Position numbers and translations under genes: made by a program. A stretch of DNA of 38,862 bases from a virus. Position 1 is the first letter of the stretch. Each line of letters begins with the position of its first letter. A model generated the notes under the pieces. The model was not told the DNA's origin, searched no databases, and was given only the letters and a program-made list of their open reading frames with translations. The DNA lies in the IMG/VR virus record IMGVR_UViG_3300038701_002738, positions 1 through 38,862 of that record; one strand, 5' to 3'. Shown here one piece after another: positions 7,670-17,205 of the stretch.

Positions 7670-8166
7670 CCTGGGGCCTGGGCGAGGCGCTCGTCGATGC
7701 GGTGATCGCGGTCCTGCAGGCTGGGATGCCGGACAAGCTCGCGGAGCTCGACACGCGCTACGGCGACGGTGAGACGTTGGCGGTGCCGGCGGACGAGTCC
7801 TACCTCCGCACGGAGAAGGGGCTGGAGTCGGTCGGCGTGGATGTCGCCTTCGGCGTGCTCCACGACACGACGACGATGAACCAGTGGGGCTGGAATCGCG
7901 ACGTGAACGGGGCGCACGCGCTTCGGATCGTCGTGATCGTCATCGGTGGCGACCACGAGGCGCTCGACCGGCACGCGCATCGCCAGCTCCTCGCCGCGTG
8001 GGAGGTGCTGAACGAGACGCTGAGCACGTCGGGGCCGGGCGGGTTCCAGATCGTCAGGCAGCCGGTGCCCACGATGACCTTCGGGGGCGTGTTCGCGCGC
8101 GACGACGACTACGAGCAGTCGGCGGTGCTCTCGATCTCCTTCGCCAAGCACGAGAACAAGTCATGA
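7666..8166 (+). CDS. Tail terminator-like protein
   Basis: This 166-residue alpha/beta protein starts at GTG 7666, overlapping the previous stop in a GTGA junction. The order of neck genes (connector, virion morphogenesis, this gene, tube) and its size suggest the terminator that caps the tube and sets its length. Typical features are an N-terminal helix (GEALVDAVIAVLQAGMP) and a central strand (ALRIVVIVIGG). No diagnostic motif is visible. Confidence 0.5.
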   Translation: MTWGLGEALVDAVIAVLQAGMPDKLAELDTRYGDGETLAVPADESYLRTEKGLESVGVDVAFGVLHDTTTMNQWGWNRDVNGAHALRIVVIVIGGDHEALDRHAHRQLLAAWEVLNETLSTSGPGGFQIVRQPVPTMTFGGVFARDDDYEQSAVLSISFAKHENKS

Positions 8167-8420
8167 GCAAGCGCACGCGCAAGGTCTGGGAGTACCAGGG
8201 CGACTTGATGTCGAGCATCCCCGGGGTTCCGGCGGACGACCTCACGGCGACTGAGTACGAATACTACTGCGAGATCCACGGCGAGGCTGCGATGCGAGGC
8301 ATCTGGCGGCACGTCAACGACCGCAAGGAGTCGCCGGAGGCGCGCGCTGTGCGCGAGGCCGCGCGGGCGGAAGAGGCAGCCGACGCCGAGGAGGCTGAGG
8401 CGGGAGGTGACGACGAATGA
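8163..8420 (+). CDS. Small acidic protein before tail tube
   Basis: This 85-residue protein is joined by ATGA overlaps at both ends. Residues 1-50 look folded (VWEYQGDLMSSIPGVPADDL, then YEYYCEIHGEAAMRGIW). The C-terminal third is a low-complexity Ala/Glu tail. Similar short genes sit between neck and tube genes in many siphoviruses. I recognise no family. Confidence 0.65.
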   Translation: MSKRTRKVWEYQGDLMSSIPGVPADDLTATEYEYYCEIHGEAAMRGIWRHVNDRKESPEARAVREAARAEEAADAEEAEAGGDDE

Positions 8421-9466
8421 CGAACACGAACACGGCAGCGCGCACCTACCAGTGGGGCAAGGAGTCGTCGGCTGGCACGGCGGTCGCGGCGACCGAGCGC
8501 GTGCTCATGGAGCTCGACTTCGAGAGCGCCGACGAGCTGATGCGGCCGCAGATGGCGCGTGGGCTCCAGGCTCGCAACGGCGCCGATGAGTTCTTCGGCA
8601 AGCGCAGCGTCAACTTCACGGGCACGAACAACCTGCTCTTCGAGCAGTTCCACACCTGGCTCGCGATGAGTGTCGCGGGCGGCGTGAGCGCTTCGGGCTC
8701 GGGCACGTCGCGGACGTGGGACTTCGCGCGCACGGCGTCGGGCATCCCGTCGCTGGACGCCTTCACGCTCGAGCGCCGCCTGACCGACGGCTCGAACCAC
8801 CTGGACAACGAGTTCGCGTACGCGCAGCTCCGAAGCTGGGAGATCGCCATCGCGGACGGCGAGGCGGCGCAGCTCTCGGTGGATGGGTTCACGCGCCGCA
8901 AGCAGTCGAGCACGCTGACCTCGCTCTCGGGCGTGGACGCGCAGCCGGCGGTCGAGTACCCGGTGCACCCGCGCGTGAGTGTGTTCATCGACGACAGCAG
9001 CTCGTTCGGCAGCACGCAGATCTCGTCCCAGGTGCTCGCGCTGTCCTACGCCTTCAACACGGGACTGACGCCGCTCTGGACGTGCGACAACCGCGCGGAC
9101 CTCGACTGGACGCTCCCGGTGTTCAGCTCTCGCGAGAGCAGCCTCGAGATCACGGCCACGATGCTCGTGGACCCGGGCAGCTCGAACGGCGACTACGCGA
9201 CCGAGGTGACGAAGGCTGACGCTGCGGCGCTGCGCTACCTGCGCGTGCTGCTGCAGGGCCGCGACATCGACGGCGGCACGCGGACGAGCATCACGCTCGA
9301 CTCGACGGTGAAGCACGAGGGAGTGCCGCTCAAGGTCGGCACCCAGGACGGCCAGGACATCATCGAGTTCAAGTTCGTCGAGTCGCTCACGGCTTCGACG
9401 CCGTGGATCGACGTGAGCGTTGTGAACACGCGAGCTGCGCTGGCGGACGGCACGGCGGCGGCGTAA
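8417..9466 (+). CDS. Major tail tube protein
   Basis: This 349-residue beta-rich protein sits between the neck genes and the chaperones, where the tube gene lies in siphoviruses. The start TNTNTAARTYQWGKESSAGT resembles tube proteins that open by describing a reference state. Later strands follow, such as WEIAIADGEAAQLSVDGF and RTSITLDSTVKHEG. The tube forms the DNA conduit polymerised on the tape measure. It is larger than the usual 150-250 residues, suggesting an added outer domain. There is no sheath gene beside it, so the tail is non-contractile. Confidence 0.75.
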   Translation: MTNTNTAARTYQWGKESSAGTAVAATERVLMELDFESADELMRPQMARGLQARNGADEFFGKRSVNFTGTNNLLFEQFHTWLAMSVAGGVSASGSGTSRTWDFARTASGIPSLDAFTLERRLTDGSNHLDNEFAYAQLRSWEIAIADGEAAQLSVDGFTRRKQSSTLTSLSGVDAQPAVEYPVHPRVSVFIDDSSSFGSTQISSQVLALSYAFNTGLTPLWTCDNRADLDWTLPVFSSRESSLEITATMLVDPGSSNGDYATEVTKADAAALRYLRVLLQGRDIDGGTRTSITLDSTVKHEGVPLKVGTQDGQDIIEFKFVESLTASTPWIDVSVVNTRAALADGTAAA

Positions 9467-9491
9467 CCAAACAGGCACGGAGGAGGATCTG

Positions 9492-9887
9492 ATGCCACTG
9501 CGGAGCATGATGGCGGAGCGCGTGACGCTCCGGGAGGGCGAGTGGGTTGAGGTCATGCCCGCGACGCTCGTGCAACTCGAGCGCGCGCGCCGTGCTCGCG
9601 CCGGCGAGGCGATGGAGCAGGGCCTGCGCGCGCTGTCGGCGGTGAAGGCGCTCGAGGGCATCGACTTGGGCGAGCTGCTGGCCGGCCACAAGCCGAAGGA
9701 GAAGAACGACGGCGGCGACGGCAGCCTCGACCTCGCGGACTACGACGTGCCGGAGCTGGTGGACGGCAGCGTGAGCGGGTGGAGCTTCGACGAGAAGGTC
9801 GGCACGCCGTCGGAGCAGCTCACGGCGGAGGACTGCCGGGTGGTCGCGCAGAAGGTGCTGGAGCTGTCCCTGCGCCCCCCGGAGTGA
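9492..9887 (+). CDS. Tail assembly chaperone, first frame (gpG-like)
   Basis: The 131-residue protein lies directly between tube and tape measure, the fixed place of lambda G-type chaperones. It is acidic and helical, as those proteins are (ATLVQLERARRARAGEAMEQ). AGGAGG lies before the ATG. Six cytosines at 9875-9880 followed by G, just before the stop, make a slippery heptamer C CCC CCG in the zero frame, so a -1 shift would join it to the next frame (see 9884-10084). It would bind the tape measure and recruit tube subunits. Confidence 0.7.
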   Translation: MPLRSMMAERVTLREGEWVEVMPATLVQLERARRARAGEAMEQGLRALSAVKALEGIDLGELLAGHKPKEKNDGGDGSLDLADYDVPELVDGSVSGWSFDEKVGTPSEQLTAEDCRVVAQKVLELSLRPPE

Positions 9888-10084
9888 GGGCGAAGATCCG
9901 TGCAGTGCTGAGGCAGGGGCGGGTGCCCCGGGAGGTAGCGATGGCCGCGATGATCCGCAGCGCCGACGTGAGCCTCAGCATGGAGGACGGCTTCGCCAGG
10001 TTGCCCGCGTGCGTGTTCTTGGATCTCGCGCAGATCCGTAGCGACTACGTGTCGCGGAAGAAGCCGGGAGGCCGCGCGACGTGA
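9884..10084 (+). CDS. Tail assembly chaperone, second frame (gpT-like, by -1 shift or coupled start)
   Basis: This frame encodes VRAKIRAVLRQGRVPREVAM followed by DVSLSMEDGFARLPACVFLDLAQ, ending four bases into the tape measure gene. A -1 slip at CCCCCCG (9875-9881) would extend the first chaperone to about 197 residues, as lambda G does into GT. Alternatives visible in the DNA are the GTG 9884 that overlaps the upstream stop as GTGA, and ATG 9941 with GGGAGG five bases upstream. The frame is real; how it is translated is open. Confidence 0.6.
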   Translation: MRAKIRAVLRQGRVPREVAMAAMIRSADVSLSMEDGFARLPACVFLDLAQIRSDYVSRKKPGGRAT

Positions 10085-12066
10085 CGGACGTGATCGGGCT
10101 CATCATCAAGGCGCGCGATCAGGCGAGCGCGGAGCTGTCGAAGGTCGGCAAGTCTCTCGGCGCGCTCGAGGGAGACATCAAGAAGGCCGAGAAGGCGATG
10201 CTCGCAGCCGGCGCAGCCGGCGCGGGGCTTCTCGTCGCACTCGGAGCCGCGGCAAACGGAGCTCGCGACGAAGCGCGCACCAAGCGGCAGCTCGCCAAGG
10301 CGCTCGACAGCGTGGGCGAGAGCTACGCCAGCCTTGGCGGTCAGATCGAAGGCGTGATCGCGCAGCAGCAGTTCAAGACAGCCACGAGCGACGAGCTGCA
10401 GCGACAGGCCCTTGTCCAGTTGCTCGCTCTCACGGGCGACTTGAACGCAGCGATGCAGGCGCTCTCGTTGAGCATCGACGCCGCCGCAGTAACGCAGACG
10501 GGGCTCGGCGAGATCACGCGCCAGGTGGGCAACTTCCTGGAAGGCAACATCAGCACGCTCGAGACCCTTGGGCTTCGGGTGGATGAGACGGCAACGGCCA
10601 GCGAGAGGCTGGCGAAGCTCGAAGAGGCCGTGGGCGGTCAAGCGTCCGCTGCGGCAGACGACATCGCAAGGATGCACGAGGCTCTCGCCGACACGTCGGA
10701 CAGCATCGGCGGGATCGTGCTTCCTGCGCTGAATGAGCTAGCAGGGGCAATCGCGGGCGTGCTTCAGCGCTTCAATGAGCTCGAACCCGCCGTGCAGCGC
10801 GTCATCGTGTCGCTTGGGGTTGGCGCTGGCGTGGCTGGCGTACTCACGGGGCTCGTGGCGCTGATTCCGAAGGTGATCGCTGGAATCACTGCGCTGAAGG
10901 CCGCGCTCGCGTTCCTGACAGGGCCTCTCGGCCTCGTGATCGCTGGCGTCAGCGCCCTCGTCGGCGCGCTCGTCTGGTTCATCTCCGACGAGGAGCAGGC
11001 CGTCGAGCAGAACCAGCTCGACCTCGCCAAGAACATGGAGGTGCTCAAGGCGAGCTCCTCCGACGCGCGCGAGAGCATCGAGCTCCTCGCCAACCGATTC
11101 GTTGAGTTCGGGCGCGAGGTCGAGGCGTTCTTGGGACTCGGCGACGACCTCGAGTCGCTCTTCAGGCAGAAGTTCGGTGAGATCCCCGAGGAGGTTGCCG
11201 CCGTCCTTGAGGAGCTCGGCGTGCTCGTCGAGGACCGCACGCAGTTCACCAAGTCGGCCATGCTCGACACGCTCGACGAGATGCTCGCTCAGGTCGGCGT
11301 GATCCTCGGGCCTGAGTTCGACGGCACGCTCGCTGAAGCCGGCGAGACGATCCGCAGGGCGTGGCAAGACGGCCCCCAGCAGGCCGTCGAGGAAGGCGTC
11401 GACGCCGTGGTCGCGGAGGTCGAGAAGCTCCCCGAGGTCGTGTCGCTCGCGTCGGTCGAGACCGGCGGCATCCTCGTCGACAAGTGGGCCACGATCACGC
11501 CGCTCATCGCCGACCCGGTGATCTTCGAGGTGGACCGCGCGATCTCGAAGCTCGCGGAGCTCCCCGAGTTCGCCGCCGCCGTCGTCGCGCAGACCCAGCA
11601 GAAGCTCAGCGCGTTCGACGGCGGGCAGATCGGCACGGCCATCAGCACCGGCGGTCAGTTCGGCGACCTCGGCGACGCCGCGTCGGTGCAGGCGGCCATC
11701 GCCGCGACCCAGACGCAGATCTCGAACCTGCAGAAGGTGCTCCAGGGCGGCACGGGGCCGTTCGGCTCCGGGCTCGTGGCGCAGGCGAATCTCGACGCCG
11801 CGAAGCTGCAGCTCCAGGAGCTGCTCGCGCTGCTGGCGAGCTTCAACCAGCCTCAGCAGTTCGCTGCGGGCACGAGCTTCTTTCAGGGCGGCTTCGCCAG
11901 CCTCAACGAGCAGGGGCCGGAGAAGGTGCTCTTGCCGCGCGGCTCGCAGATCCAGAGCGCCGGCCAGGGCGGCGGCGGCGGGTTCACGAACTACGGTTCG
12001 CTGCACATCGAGGCCGGGTCCGCGATGGACGCCGAGCTCGCCGACATCCTCTCGGTGGCGGTGTAG
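10081..12066 (+). CDS. Tape measure protein
   Basis: This 661-residue protein starts at GTG 10081 in a GTGA overlap. N-terminal helices (LIIKARDQASAELSKVGKSL) form the coiled coil that sets tail length. Hydrophobic segments follow near residues 38-60 (AAGAAGAGLLVALGAAANG) and 238-300 (VSLGVGAGVAGVLTGLVALI and GPLGLVIAGVSALVGALVWF). These are typical of tape measures, which later enter the cell envelope. At 661 residues, the tail would be short to medium. It follows the chaperones and precedes the Dit gene, as expected. Confidence 0.9.
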   Translation: MTDVIGLIIKARDQASAELSKVGKSLGALEGDIKKAEKAMLAAGAAGAGLLVALGAAANGARDEARTKRQLAKALDSVGESYASLGGQIEGVIAQQQFKTATSDELQRQALVQLLALTGDLNAAMQALSLSIDAAAVTQTGLGEITRQVGNFLEGNISTLETLGLRVDETATASERLAKLEEAVGGQASAAADDIARMHEALADTSDSIGGIVLPALNELAGAIAGVLQRFNELEPAVQRVIVSLGVGAGVAGVLTGLVALIPKVIAGITALKAALAFLTGPLGLVIAGVSALVGALVWFISDEEQAVEQNQLDLAKNMEVLKASSSDARESIELLANRFVEFGREVEAFLGLGDDLESLFRQKFGEIPEEVAAVLEELGVLVEDRTQFTKSAMLDTLDEMLAQVGVILGPEFDGTLAEAGETIRRAWQDGPQQAVEEGVDAVVAEVEKLPEVVSLASVETGGILVDKWATITPLIADPVIFEVDRAISKLAELPEFAAAVVAQTQQKLSAFDGGQIGTAISTGGQFGDLGDAASVQAAIAATQTQISNLQKVLQGGTGPFGSGLVAQANLDAAKLQLQELLALLASFNQPQQFAAGTSFFQGGFASLNEQGPEKVLLPRGSQIQSAGQGGGGGFTNYGSLHIEAGSAMDAELADILSVAV

Positions 12067-12069
12067 TCC

Positions 12070-15000
12070 ATGGCGATTGAGGTGCAGAGCTTCGCGGGCA
12101 CTAGCCTCATCAGCGGCACGGGCTACTTCGCCTGGCTCGGCGTGGACGACGCGCCGTTCTCGAGGCAGGTGCAGTCGGTGTTCCACCGCCCGCCGGGCAG
12201 GCACCCGAACCTCGTCCGCACCCAGCAGCAGGAGCACACGTTCCCGCTGCACGTCACGATCACGAGCGGGTCGCTCCAGACGCAGAGGGATGCGCTCGCG
12301 GGTCTCTTCCGCAAGGGCGTCACCGGCGACCTGATCGTGAAGTTCGACGAGAGCCTGCGGAAGCTGTCGTGCACGGTCACGCGGGTGCTGCCCTACGACA
12401 AGTCGGCGAACCAGTTCACGGCGATCCTGACCGCGCCTGACCCGCGCTGGAAGTCGTCGCTCTCGTCGACCTTCAACAACGGCGGGATTCAGTTCTCCGG
12501 CGACCTCATCAACGACACGCTGCGAAGCGCAGGTGATGAGGGTGACGGCATCGCGCCCATCGACGGCGGCAGCACGGGCATCTGGCAGGGCACGACGAAC
12601 CTCTGCGACAACGGGTCAATCGAGACGACGACCGACGGTTGGAGCACGTTCGGCACCAACGGCATTGCGAAGACATCGCTGATCTCGAAGTTCGGATCGA
12701 GCTCGCTGCTGGTTTCGTATGGGAACAACGCTAACCTCGCGCGCCACGACAACGGCGGGATCGGGATCTCGTTCGGCGCGGGCCGCACCTACATCTTCTC
12801 GGCGTGGGTGTACTTGCCGTCTGGGTGGGACGGAGGCGACGTGCGCGTGCGTGCCGTCGGCCTGGGATCGAACGTCACCGAGAGCGACTACCAGGATGCG
12901 GACGGAACGCTGACCGACACCTGGCAGCATGTCCAATGCGTGGGCCTAGTGACCTCTGCGGACACGGGTGGAATCCGCCTGCAGGCGCTCGGCACGCCGT
13001 CGGGCGGCAAGCTCATGGCGATTGACGGCGTGCAGATCGAGGAGGTGTCGGGTGCGGCGCTGCTCAAGACGGGCACGCCGTTCGTGGAGACCGACGGGGC
13101 CTCGGCGAGCCGTGACGCCGCGCGGGTGCAGGTCAACGCCCGCGACATGGAAGAGGCCGAGGGCTGGCGCGCGTTCCGAGTTCGCCTGGACTGGGTGAGC
13201 GACGAGACGAACACGAAGCCCGACGCCTACCTGATGAGCTGGGAGGTCGACGCCAGCAACCGGATCGACCTGCGCTACGACGACGCCACGGAGACCTTCA
13301 TCGGGCGCCGTTCGAACTCGGGGTCCGACGACACGGTGTCGGTCGCGGCAACGGTCTCGAGGCAGCAGTTCTTCACGGTCGTCTTCGCGTGGGAGTCAGG
13401 CGAGCTCAAGCTGAGCGTGGACGGCTCGGCGTTCACGACGGCGTCGACCTCGGCGGGCACGCCGGATCTGAGTTCGGCGCCGCTGCTCGACATCGGCAAC
13501 CGGGGCGGGGCGAGCCAGCTCGGCGGCGATGTGGTCTGGGCCGTCGGTGGAAACGGCACGCTGACCGACACGGATGCCGAGAACTTCCACCTCGATGGTG
13601 GCGGTGCGGGCAACCTGCTCAAGATGACCGAGCAGCTCGACGACACGGGCACTTGGGCGCGCACGGGAACGAACCCGCCGACGCTGTTCTCGACGGACAC
13701 GGAGAACGACCCCGACGGCAACGCGACGGCGGAGGTGTTCGACTTCGGTACGACGCAGTCTGTTCTCCGGCAGTCGAGCATCGGGCTGGCGAACGGGACC
13801 ACCTACAACCTGTCGGTCTACTGCAAGATCGAGGATGCGGGCGGCGCGCTGAATCTGAACCTCAACGTGGACAACGGCAGCTCCTCGCTCGCGGTGGCGG
13901 ACGACGGTTCCTGGCACCGGGTCAACGTGGATGCGGTCGCTGGCGCGAGCGATCTCTTCGACATCGAGATCAACCCGGCGGCGTCGCGCCGGATCGCCCT
14001 CTGGGGCGCCCAAGTCACCGAAGGCTCGGGAGTGCAGGACTACGGTCGCGTCTCAGCGGGCAATGACCCGCCGGTCGACTTCGAGGCTGCCGCCCAGAAG
14101 GACTTCGAGTGGGACGGCTCGGGTCTCGGCGACGCGGGCAGCACGAGCTTCAAGCTCTTCAACTCGGGAAACACGACCGAGGACCAGGCGGTCTTCACGG
14201 TGAAGCCGACGGCGGCGAAGGCGGCCTCGGCGTCGTGGATCTACAAGCGCGAGGTCGTGGTCGCGAACCGCGTGAAGAACGTGTTCTCCGACTACGCCAT
14301 CGAGCTGACGGACGGCGGCTGGGACCACGCGACGGAGGTCGGTGCCGGGCGCTCGCTGTCGAGCGGTAACGACGTGCGCGTGCTCGTGGACGGTGTCGAG
14401 GTGCCGCGCTGGGACGGCGGCGGCTCGAGCACGTCGTGGAACGACAGCGGCACGAAGATCTGGGCGAACCTGAACCTGAGCGCGGCGTTGATCGCGGAGA
14501 AGAGCGCGCAGACGCTCCCGAGCGACGGTGGCGAGTGGCTCGTGCACAAGGGTACGGCGGGATGGCCGGAGAACGGCGCGTTCCTGATCGAGGACGAGGT
14601 CGTCGAGTACACGGGCAAAACGGCCACGAGCTTCTTGAACGTGAGCCGAGGCGCCCGTGGGACATCGTCGGCGGGTCACTCCGACGGCACGCCGATGTAC
14701 TTCGTCGAGCACCGGGTGCAGATCGTCTACGGCTGGACGGGGTCCGGCGCGCCGGAGGACAACGACGACCGGCAGCCGATGATCGACCTGGACGACAGCA
14801 CGAACACGACGCACGTCTGGGCGGACTTCGCGCACGCGACGGACCCGCGTTCGATGCAGTGGTCGCGGAGCCTCGTCGAGAGCGACACGTTCCAGGACCG
14901 CATCCTCGCGGCGACGGGCAGTCCGGCGGACGAGCTGACCTTCTACTACAACAACCTCGGCGCGCAGCCGGGGAAGCCGAACTTCAACGCCTGGACGCGC

Positions 15001-16110
15001 CCGATCCCGAGCGGCACGGGCAGCAGCGGCGGCGATGTGGTCGACGCGACGGTGACGGGCACGGGGTTCAACCTGTACCTCGGCTTCGGTGGCGGGAACG
15101 CCGGCGCGCTCGACCTCGGGCTCTACGGGGTGAGTTCGGACGGCGCGGAGTTCCTGATCGCGAACAAGGGGTTGGTCGACGACGGCGCGCAGGACTTCGA
15201 CGCCTCGAGCACGGCCTACTCGCTGCAGTTCCGGGCGCGGAGTTTCATCGCGGCGCAGGCGCCGTTCGGGGCCGAGGGCACGCACGGCGAGATCGCGTCT
15301 CCTGGCGCGACGATCCTGCGCCAGCCGTTCATCGTGCCGAGCTCGTCGGGCAAGACGGCAACGGTCCTCGGGATCTCGATGCTGCTGCGGCACGCGGGCT
15401 CGTCGTCGACGGATTCCGTGCTCACGGTCAGCCTGTCGAAGAGCGACGGAGCCGATTCCCCCACGTACAACCAGATCGCTAGCAAGCAGGAGACGATCAC
15501 GTTCGGCGTGGGTGCGGGCAGCCTCGTCGGCAACTCGACGTTCCTCGAGGCCGCCTTCGAGTTCGACACGCCGGTTGTCGTGACGCCGGGCGACACGCTT
15601 TACATCGAGCTGGAGTGGGACTCCGGCACGGATGTCAGCGATATCGAGTGGTACCAGTACCTGCAGAGCTACGCCGGCGCGAGCGAGGTCTACGACTTCC
15701 GGGTCTACTCGCGCACGCTCGACTTCGACGAGGCGGCGGGCCAGCTCGACGAGCAAGAGATCACCATCGACGACCTGAGCGTCTACCTCAGCTCGTCGGG
15801 GGTGCCGTACGTCGGCTTCGGGTCCCAGGAGTCGGCGTACTTCCTCGACGGCACGCTCACGAACACGACGACGGGTCAGTCGGTGGCGCTGTACGGCGCC
15901 GTCGATGTCGACGACGTGATCGAGGTCGACGTGGACCTGCGCCGCGTGAAGAACCTGACCACGGGGCAGCGCGTGCCGTTCATGGCGACGCTGAGTGACA
16001 AGGACCGCTGGATCGACCTCGAGGCCGGCGACAACGCATTCACCTACACCGAGGACGGGCTCGTCTCCGTGGAGCTCGCCGCGACTTACTCGCACCGCTG
16101 GGAGGCTTGA
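12070..16110 (+). CDS. Distal tail protein (Dit) with inserted carbohydrate-binding-like domains
   Basis: The protein has 1346 residues against about 250-300 for a plain Dit. Residues 1-127 look like the Dit ring-forming half, ending in the DPRW signature. Residues about 176-340 resemble a CBM4/9-type jelly roll (LCDNGSIETTTDGWSTFG; DTWQHVQCVG; MAIDGVQIEEV). Residues about 347-507 resemble a LamG/concanavalin fold (ASRDAARVQV; QQFFTVVFAWESGELKLSVD). Residues about 514-664 form a second CBM-like jelly roll (NLLKMTEQLDDTGTWARTGT; HRVNVDAVAG). Near residue 694, FKLFNSGNTTEDQAVFTV resembles the Dit return strand, so the modules appear inserted within the Dit core. The C-terminal 600 residues are further beta domains. 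It likely contacts host surface sugars. Confidence 0.8.
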   Translation: MAIEVQSFAGTSLISGTGYFAWLGVDDAPFSRQVQSVFHRPPGRHPNLVRTQQQEHTFPLHVTITSGSLQTQRDALAGLFRKGVTGDLIVKFDESLRKLSCTVTRVLPYDKSANQFTAILTAPDPRWKSSLSSTFNNGGIQFSGDLINDTLRSAGDEGDGIAPIDGGSTGIWQGTTNLCDNGSIETTTDGWSTFGTNGIAKTSLISKFGSSSLLVSYGNNANLARHDNGGIGISFGAGRTYIFSAWVYLPSGWDGGDVRVRAVGLGSNVTESDYQDADGTLTDTWQHVQCVGLVTSADTGGIRLQALGTPSGGKLMAIDGVQIEEVSGAALLKTGTPFVETDGASASRDAARVQVNARDMEEAEGWRAFRVRLDWVSDETNTKPDAYLMSWEVDASNRIDLRYDDATETFIGRRSNSGSDDTVSVAATVSRQQFFTVVFAWESGELKLSVDGSAFTTASTSAGTPDLSSAPLLDIGNRGGASQLGGDVVWAVGGNGTLTDTDAENFHLDGGGAGNLLKMTEQLDDTGTWARTGTNPPTLFSTDTENDPDGNATAEVFDFGTTQSVLRQSSIGLANGTTYNLSVYCKIEDAGGALNLNLNVDNGSSSLAVADDGSWHRVNVDAVAGASDLFDIEINPAASRRIALWGAQVTEGSGVQDYGRVSAGNDPPVDFEAAAQKDFEWDGSGLGDAGSTSFKLFNSGNTTEDQAVFTVKPTAAKAASASWIYKREVVVANRVKNVFSDYAIELTDGGWDHATEVGAGRSLSSGNDVRVLVDGVEVPRWDGGGSSTSWNDSGTKIWANLNLSAALIAEKSAQTLPSDGGEWLVHKGTAGWPENGAFLIEDEVVEYTGKTATSFLNVSRGARGTSSAGHSDGTPMYFVEHRVQIVYGWTGSGAPEDNDDRQPMIDLDDSTNTTHVWADFAHATDPRSMQWSRSLVESDTFQDRILAATGSPADELTFYYNNLGAQPGKPNFNAWTRPIPSGTGSSGGDVVDATVTGTGFNLYLGFGGGNAGALDLGLYGVSSDGAEFLIANKGLVDDGAQDFDASSTAYSLQFRARSFIAAQAPFGAEGTHGEIASPGATILRQPFIVPSSSGKTATVLGISMLLRHAGSSSTDSVLTVSLSKSDGADSPTYNQIASKQETITFGVGAGSLVGNSTFLEAAFEFDTPVVVTPGDTLYIELEWDSGTDVSDIEWYQYLQSYAGASEVYDFRVYSRTLDFDEAAGQLDEQEITIDDLSVYLSSSGVPYVGFGSQESAYFLDGTLTNTTTGQSVALYGAVDVDDVIEVDVDLRRVKNLTTGQRVPFMATLSDKDRWIDLEAGDNAFTYTEDGLVSVELAATYSHRWEA

Positions 16111-16113
16111 TCC

Positions 16114-17205
16114 GTGGCAGGCGAGCAGGCGCGCGTCTACCTGCACGACGGGACGCTACGGCGTGTCGGCCAACTCTCGACCGCCGAGGGAGTGAACCGG
16201 AGCTACGTGCTCGGCGGCCAGGGCGTGGCGACGGTCACCGTCAGCCCGACGGATGACTTGATCGCGGACGCGGACCCGAGGCTCGGTCGCATCCTCGTCA
16301 TCGAGAGCACGATCTACCCGGAGCCGTGGGTCGGCAAGCTGACCGAGGCACGGATGTCGGGGGGGCGCGACGCCGTGCAGCTCCGGGCGGTCGGGTTCGA
16401 CCGGGTGCTCGAGCAGCGCATCCTCGGCGCGGGGTCGACCTTCAAGGCGACGGCGCCGAGTGTCGTCGAGCAGATCCTGCAGTCGGCCAACGGGGTCAAC
16501 CCGACGGGGATCGAGGTTGGCGCCGTCGCGGACACGGGCGTCGTGTTCGAAGGCTCGTTCCCCCAGACCTCGGCGCGCCAAGCCATCGACTCCGTGGCGG
16601 CGCACGCCGGGCTCGAGTGGTGGCTGGAGTTCGGGGTGACGTCGAGCTCGCTCAGCATCGAGCTTCACGCCGACGTGGCGCGTGGCGAGGACCGCTCCGG
16701 CGAGGTGGAGATCGCGGACGGCGGCACGGGCGACTGGACGGAGTGGGTCATCAACGCCGAGGCGCTCGCGCTGTCGCTGTCGGTCGTCGGAGGGCAGGCG
16801 AACGCGACACAGGCGTTCAACGACCAGCCGGCCTCGAAGGCGGACTTCTCGGGCGTCGAGGTGTTCGCGCCGCACGGGTACGCGGTCGAGGGCGAGGGGC
16901 TCGTGGGGTCGACGCTGACGGCGGCGGAGAAGGTGGCGTTCGCCGACTACGTGCAGTCGAAGGGGCAGACGGCGAAGCTCGCGCAGGAGCTGTTGAAGCG
17001 CGGTGGTGTCACTCGCTCGATCCGGGTGACGTGCCCGAGTAACCGCGACATCTGGGGTGACCTGCGCGTCGGCAACGTGGTGAACCTGCGGGCGCCGGGC
17101 GCGTTCCTCGGCGACTTCGAGGGGCCAGTGCGGATCCTCGGCGTGCAGCCGAGCGAGGAGTCGGGGCAGGCGTCGGTCGTGACTCAGATCCTGGTGCCGC
17201 GATGA
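16114..17205 (+). CDS. Tail tip / baseplate hub protein
   Basis: The 363-residue protein starts at GTG 16114. It sits after Dit, where Tal- or gp27-like hub proteins are found. Strand-rich segments (QARVYLHDGTLRRVGQLS; YVLGGQGVATVTVSPTDDLI) are followed by an ATAPSVVEQILQSANGVN stretch and SARQAIDSVAAHAGLEWW. That pattern of a helix before a strand in a duplicated barrel resembles hub proteins. It would close the tube and hold the tip. No lytic domain is visible. Confidence 0.6.
   Translation: MAGEQARVYLHDGTLRRVGQLSTAEGVNRSYVLGGQGVATVTVSPTDDLIADADPRLGRILVIESTIYPEPWVGKLTEARMSGGRDAVQLRAVGFDRVLEQRILGAGSTFKATAPSVVEQILQSANGVNPTGIEVGAVADTGVVFEGSFPQTSARQAIDSVAAHAGLEWWLEFGVTSSSLSIELHADVARGEDRSGEVEIADGGTGDWTEWVINAEALALSLSVVGGQANATQAFNDQPASKADFSGVEVFAPHGYAVEGEGLVGSTLTAAEKVAFADYVQSKGQTAKLAQELLKRGGVTRSIRVTCPSNRDIWGDLRVGNVVNLRAPGAFLGDFEGPVRILGVQPSEESGQASVVTQILVPR

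Noticed and set aside
10738-12252. 504-residue antisense open frame
   Set aside because: Shadow of the tape measure; Leu/Glu/Arg repeats reflect the complement of its codons.
14053-16146. 697-residue antisense open frame
   Set aside because: It lies wholly opposite the Dit gene and shows the same Arg/Val/Asp shadow composition with no family pattern.
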